Assembly: GCA_947500445.1 (NCBI GenBank)
Contig: CANMSB010000015.1
Location: 43,972-107,971 of the forward strand
DNA: 64,000 nucleotides
Source: an uncultured Flavobacteriaceae bacterium
Lineage (GTDB): Bacteria > Bacteroidota > Bacteroidia > Flavobacteriales > Flavobacteriaceae
Direction: 5' to 3'
The first letter of the stretch is position 1; every line of letters starts with the position of its first letter. Position numbers and translations under genes: made by a program. The notes under the pieces are model-generated. The model saw only the letters and a program-made list of their open reading frames with translations. It was not told the DNA's origin and ran no database searches. This document shows positions 62,899 to 64,000 of the stretch, one piece after another.

Positions 62899-63357
62899 AT
62901 GAACTGGACCAACCTTTTTGAAGCGCAAGGAGCGCAACAAACAATCGAACGTATCAATACCTTATCGCCCGAAACGGAGAGGATATGGGGCAAAATGAAC
63001 GTTGCCCAAATGTTGGCGCATTTAAATGTCACCTATGAACTGGTGTATGATAACAAACATCCGAAACCGGGCGGTTTCGAAAAATTCATGATCAAGCTTT
63101 TCGCCAAAAAGGTGGTGGTAGGTCCAAAACCGTACAAACGGAATACCCGCACCGCGCCGATGTTCTTGATAACCGACGAACGGGATTTTGAAGCGGAAAA
63201 AAAACGACTGATAGCCTATATCGAAAAAACCCGGGAATTGGGAGCGGACCATTTTGACGGTAAGGAGTCACATGCGTTTGGGAATTTAAGTAAAACGGAA
63301 TGGAATACGCTTTTTTCAAAACATTTGGACCATCATTTGAAACAGTTCGGAGTGTAG
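62899..63357 (+). CDS. DUF1569-type protein (DinB-like fold)
   Basis: 152 residues from ATG 62899 (MNWTNLFEAQGAQQTIERIN). An in-frame start 54 bases upstream adds a segment without family similarity. Motifs KMNVAQMLAHLNVTYELVYD and TEWNTLFSKHLDHHLKQFGV, with His residues spaced as in DinB/YfiT-like metal sites, support a four-helix-bundle metalloprotein. Function unknown. It stands alone, 224 bases after the esterase-like gene. Confidence 0.8.
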   Translation: MNWTNLFEAQGAQQTIERINTLSPETERIWGKMNVAQMLAHLNVTYELVYDNKHPKPGGFEKFMIKLFAKKVVVGPKPYKRNTRTAPMFLITDERDFEAEKKRLIAYIEKTRELGADHFDGKESHAFGNLSKTEWNTLFSKHLDHHLKQFGV

Positions 63358-63501
63358 CATAATTTTTACCTGTCCTTCCCGTATACAAAAAGAGCAAAAG
63401 GTTTTACATAGGATACCTTTATTTTCTGTAAATGGGATGAACAATGGCCCTCGTTTTCCTATAAAGATAAAAGGGCCGTGCGTTGGTTCCATTTTTAAAC
63501 A

Positions 63502-63942
63502 TCATGCACGCTTCTTTTTACGCCATTTCCAATACAGTACGATGCCGACACCTAAAAACAATATGGGCCAAATGTATAAAAGTGCCAACAAAATATATTG
63601 TACCAGTTGCCATCCACCGCCTATACCTTCCAGCGCATTGGCACCGAACGATTTGGTATAGGATTCAGGCGCTTCTTGAAAAGCCACGGTTTCATACAGA
63701 TCTACTTGTATGGTACTCAGGGCAACCTTGCTACTAAGAAATTGTAAGCGTCCCTGTGCTGCTTCTATTTCTTCTTGAAGCATCCGTAATTTTTCCTCTG
63801 CGAGCAAAATATCCTCTACGGTTTTTGCCTTGGTCCTTAGAATATCGTCATACCGTTGTTTGACTTCCAACTTCGTTTTTAAACGGCTCTGAAGATCTAC
63901 GTACTCTTCGGATACATCTTTTGAACTAGGGCGTGTTAACAC
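63502..63942 (-). pseudogene. DUF4349-type membrane protein lacking its N-terminal part
   Basis: 146 residues from a GTG at 63942: DVSEEYVDLQSRLKTKLEVK, a coiled-coil stretch (TVEDILLAEEKLRMLQEEIE), the YETVAFQEAPESYTKSF segment and a C-terminal membrane helix (LVQYILLALLYIWPILFLGV) with a basic end. This is only the C-terminal half of the DUF4349 family, which normally begins with a signal peptide and a further 100 or so residues. The frame is closed by TGA at 63994-63996, so the missing half is not in this frame. It looks like a gene fragment; a frameshift just beyond the window or a short independent gene are alternatives. Confidence 0.6.
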
Positions 63943-63950
63943 AAAATAGG

Positions 63951-63958
63951 TATCTTTG
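63951..63958 (+). promoter_or_regulatory. -7 promoter box, leaderless-type position
   Basis: TATCTTTG, perfect TAnnTTTG, only 4 bases before the ATG at 63963. Transcription would start at or next to the start codon. Confidence 0.45.
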
Positions 63959-63962
63959 TTAA

Positions 63963-64000
63963 ATGGAATTGACGGATACCCAATTTGAAACGATCAGCTC
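63963..64000 (+). CDS. Start of an unidentified gene (cut by window end)
   Basis: MELTDTQFETIS: 12 codons and part of the next before the window ends, read from ATG 63963 behind a perfect TAnnTTTG box. Too short to identify. It overlaps the upstream remainder of the DUF4349-type frame on the other strand, which supports that frame being a truncated remnant. Confidence 0.4.
   Translation, partial: MELTDTQFETIS

Overview
The window is chromosomal DNA from a member of the Bacteroidota, most likely a marine-type Flavobacteriaceae. The evidence is: SusC/SusD and TonB-dependent receptor genes; an ECF sigma/FecR/receptor triad; promoters of the Bacteroidota type (TTG, about 19-20 bases, then TAnnTTTG); an S10-spc-alpha ribosomal cluster without tufA or adk; and the run rplQ-carA-eno-gltA-ctlX. 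Genus cannot be fixed from sequence reading alone.

Layout. 1-7332 (all minus): a TonB-dependent receptor cut by the window edge with a small secreted partner gene, a small putative lipoprotein, and an orphan SusD/SusC pair closed by a clear terminator. 7983-14716: a peptide-modification and export locus. A C39-peptidase ABC exporter and an HlyD-type adaptor lie on the plus strand. They converge on a split class I lanthipeptide dehydratase (glutamylation and elimination proteins as two genes overlapping by 20 bases) on the minus strand. No LanC cyclase and no recognisable precursor with a double-glycine leader was found, which makes this the most open part of the window.

15358-32858: the str/S10/spc/alpha ribosomal cluster, rpsL to rplQ, including fusA, secY, infA, rpmJ (GTG start) and rpoA. 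It is interrupted between rpsJ and rplC by a REP-like hairpin pair, a terminator-like hairpin and a promoter box. 32953-41048: core metabolism, with carA, eno, a GT5 glycogen synthase-like gene, gltA, and two guanidino-modifying enzymes (a DDAH/amidinotransferase-type enzyme and ctlX).

41195-49773: a BCCT transporter, an NAD(P)-binding epimerase-like protein, a small unknown, argS, an M90/MtfA-like peptidase, and a probable mini-regulon. The mini-regulon is a thioredoxin-like protein, a lipoprotein and a MarR regulator, whose upstream regions share palindromes of the TTAGGAnTnCTAA type. 49775-55541: a TonB receptor, FecR anti-sigma factor and ECF sigma factor on the minus strand, divergent from a repeat-containing lipoprotein. 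55836-64000: ffh, folD, an M13 peptidase, a 51-residue lipoprotein, a secreted esterase-like protein, a DUF1569-type protein, a 5'-truncated DUF4349-type gene and the start of one further gene.

A dispersed intergenic repeat runs through the second half of the window. One copy with perfect 24-bp terminal inverted repeats follows eno. Two diverged copies end just upstream of the start codons of two exported-protein genes, and lone ends lie at 55544, 40063 and 44205. No tRNA, rRNA, CRISPR array or transposase gene was seen.
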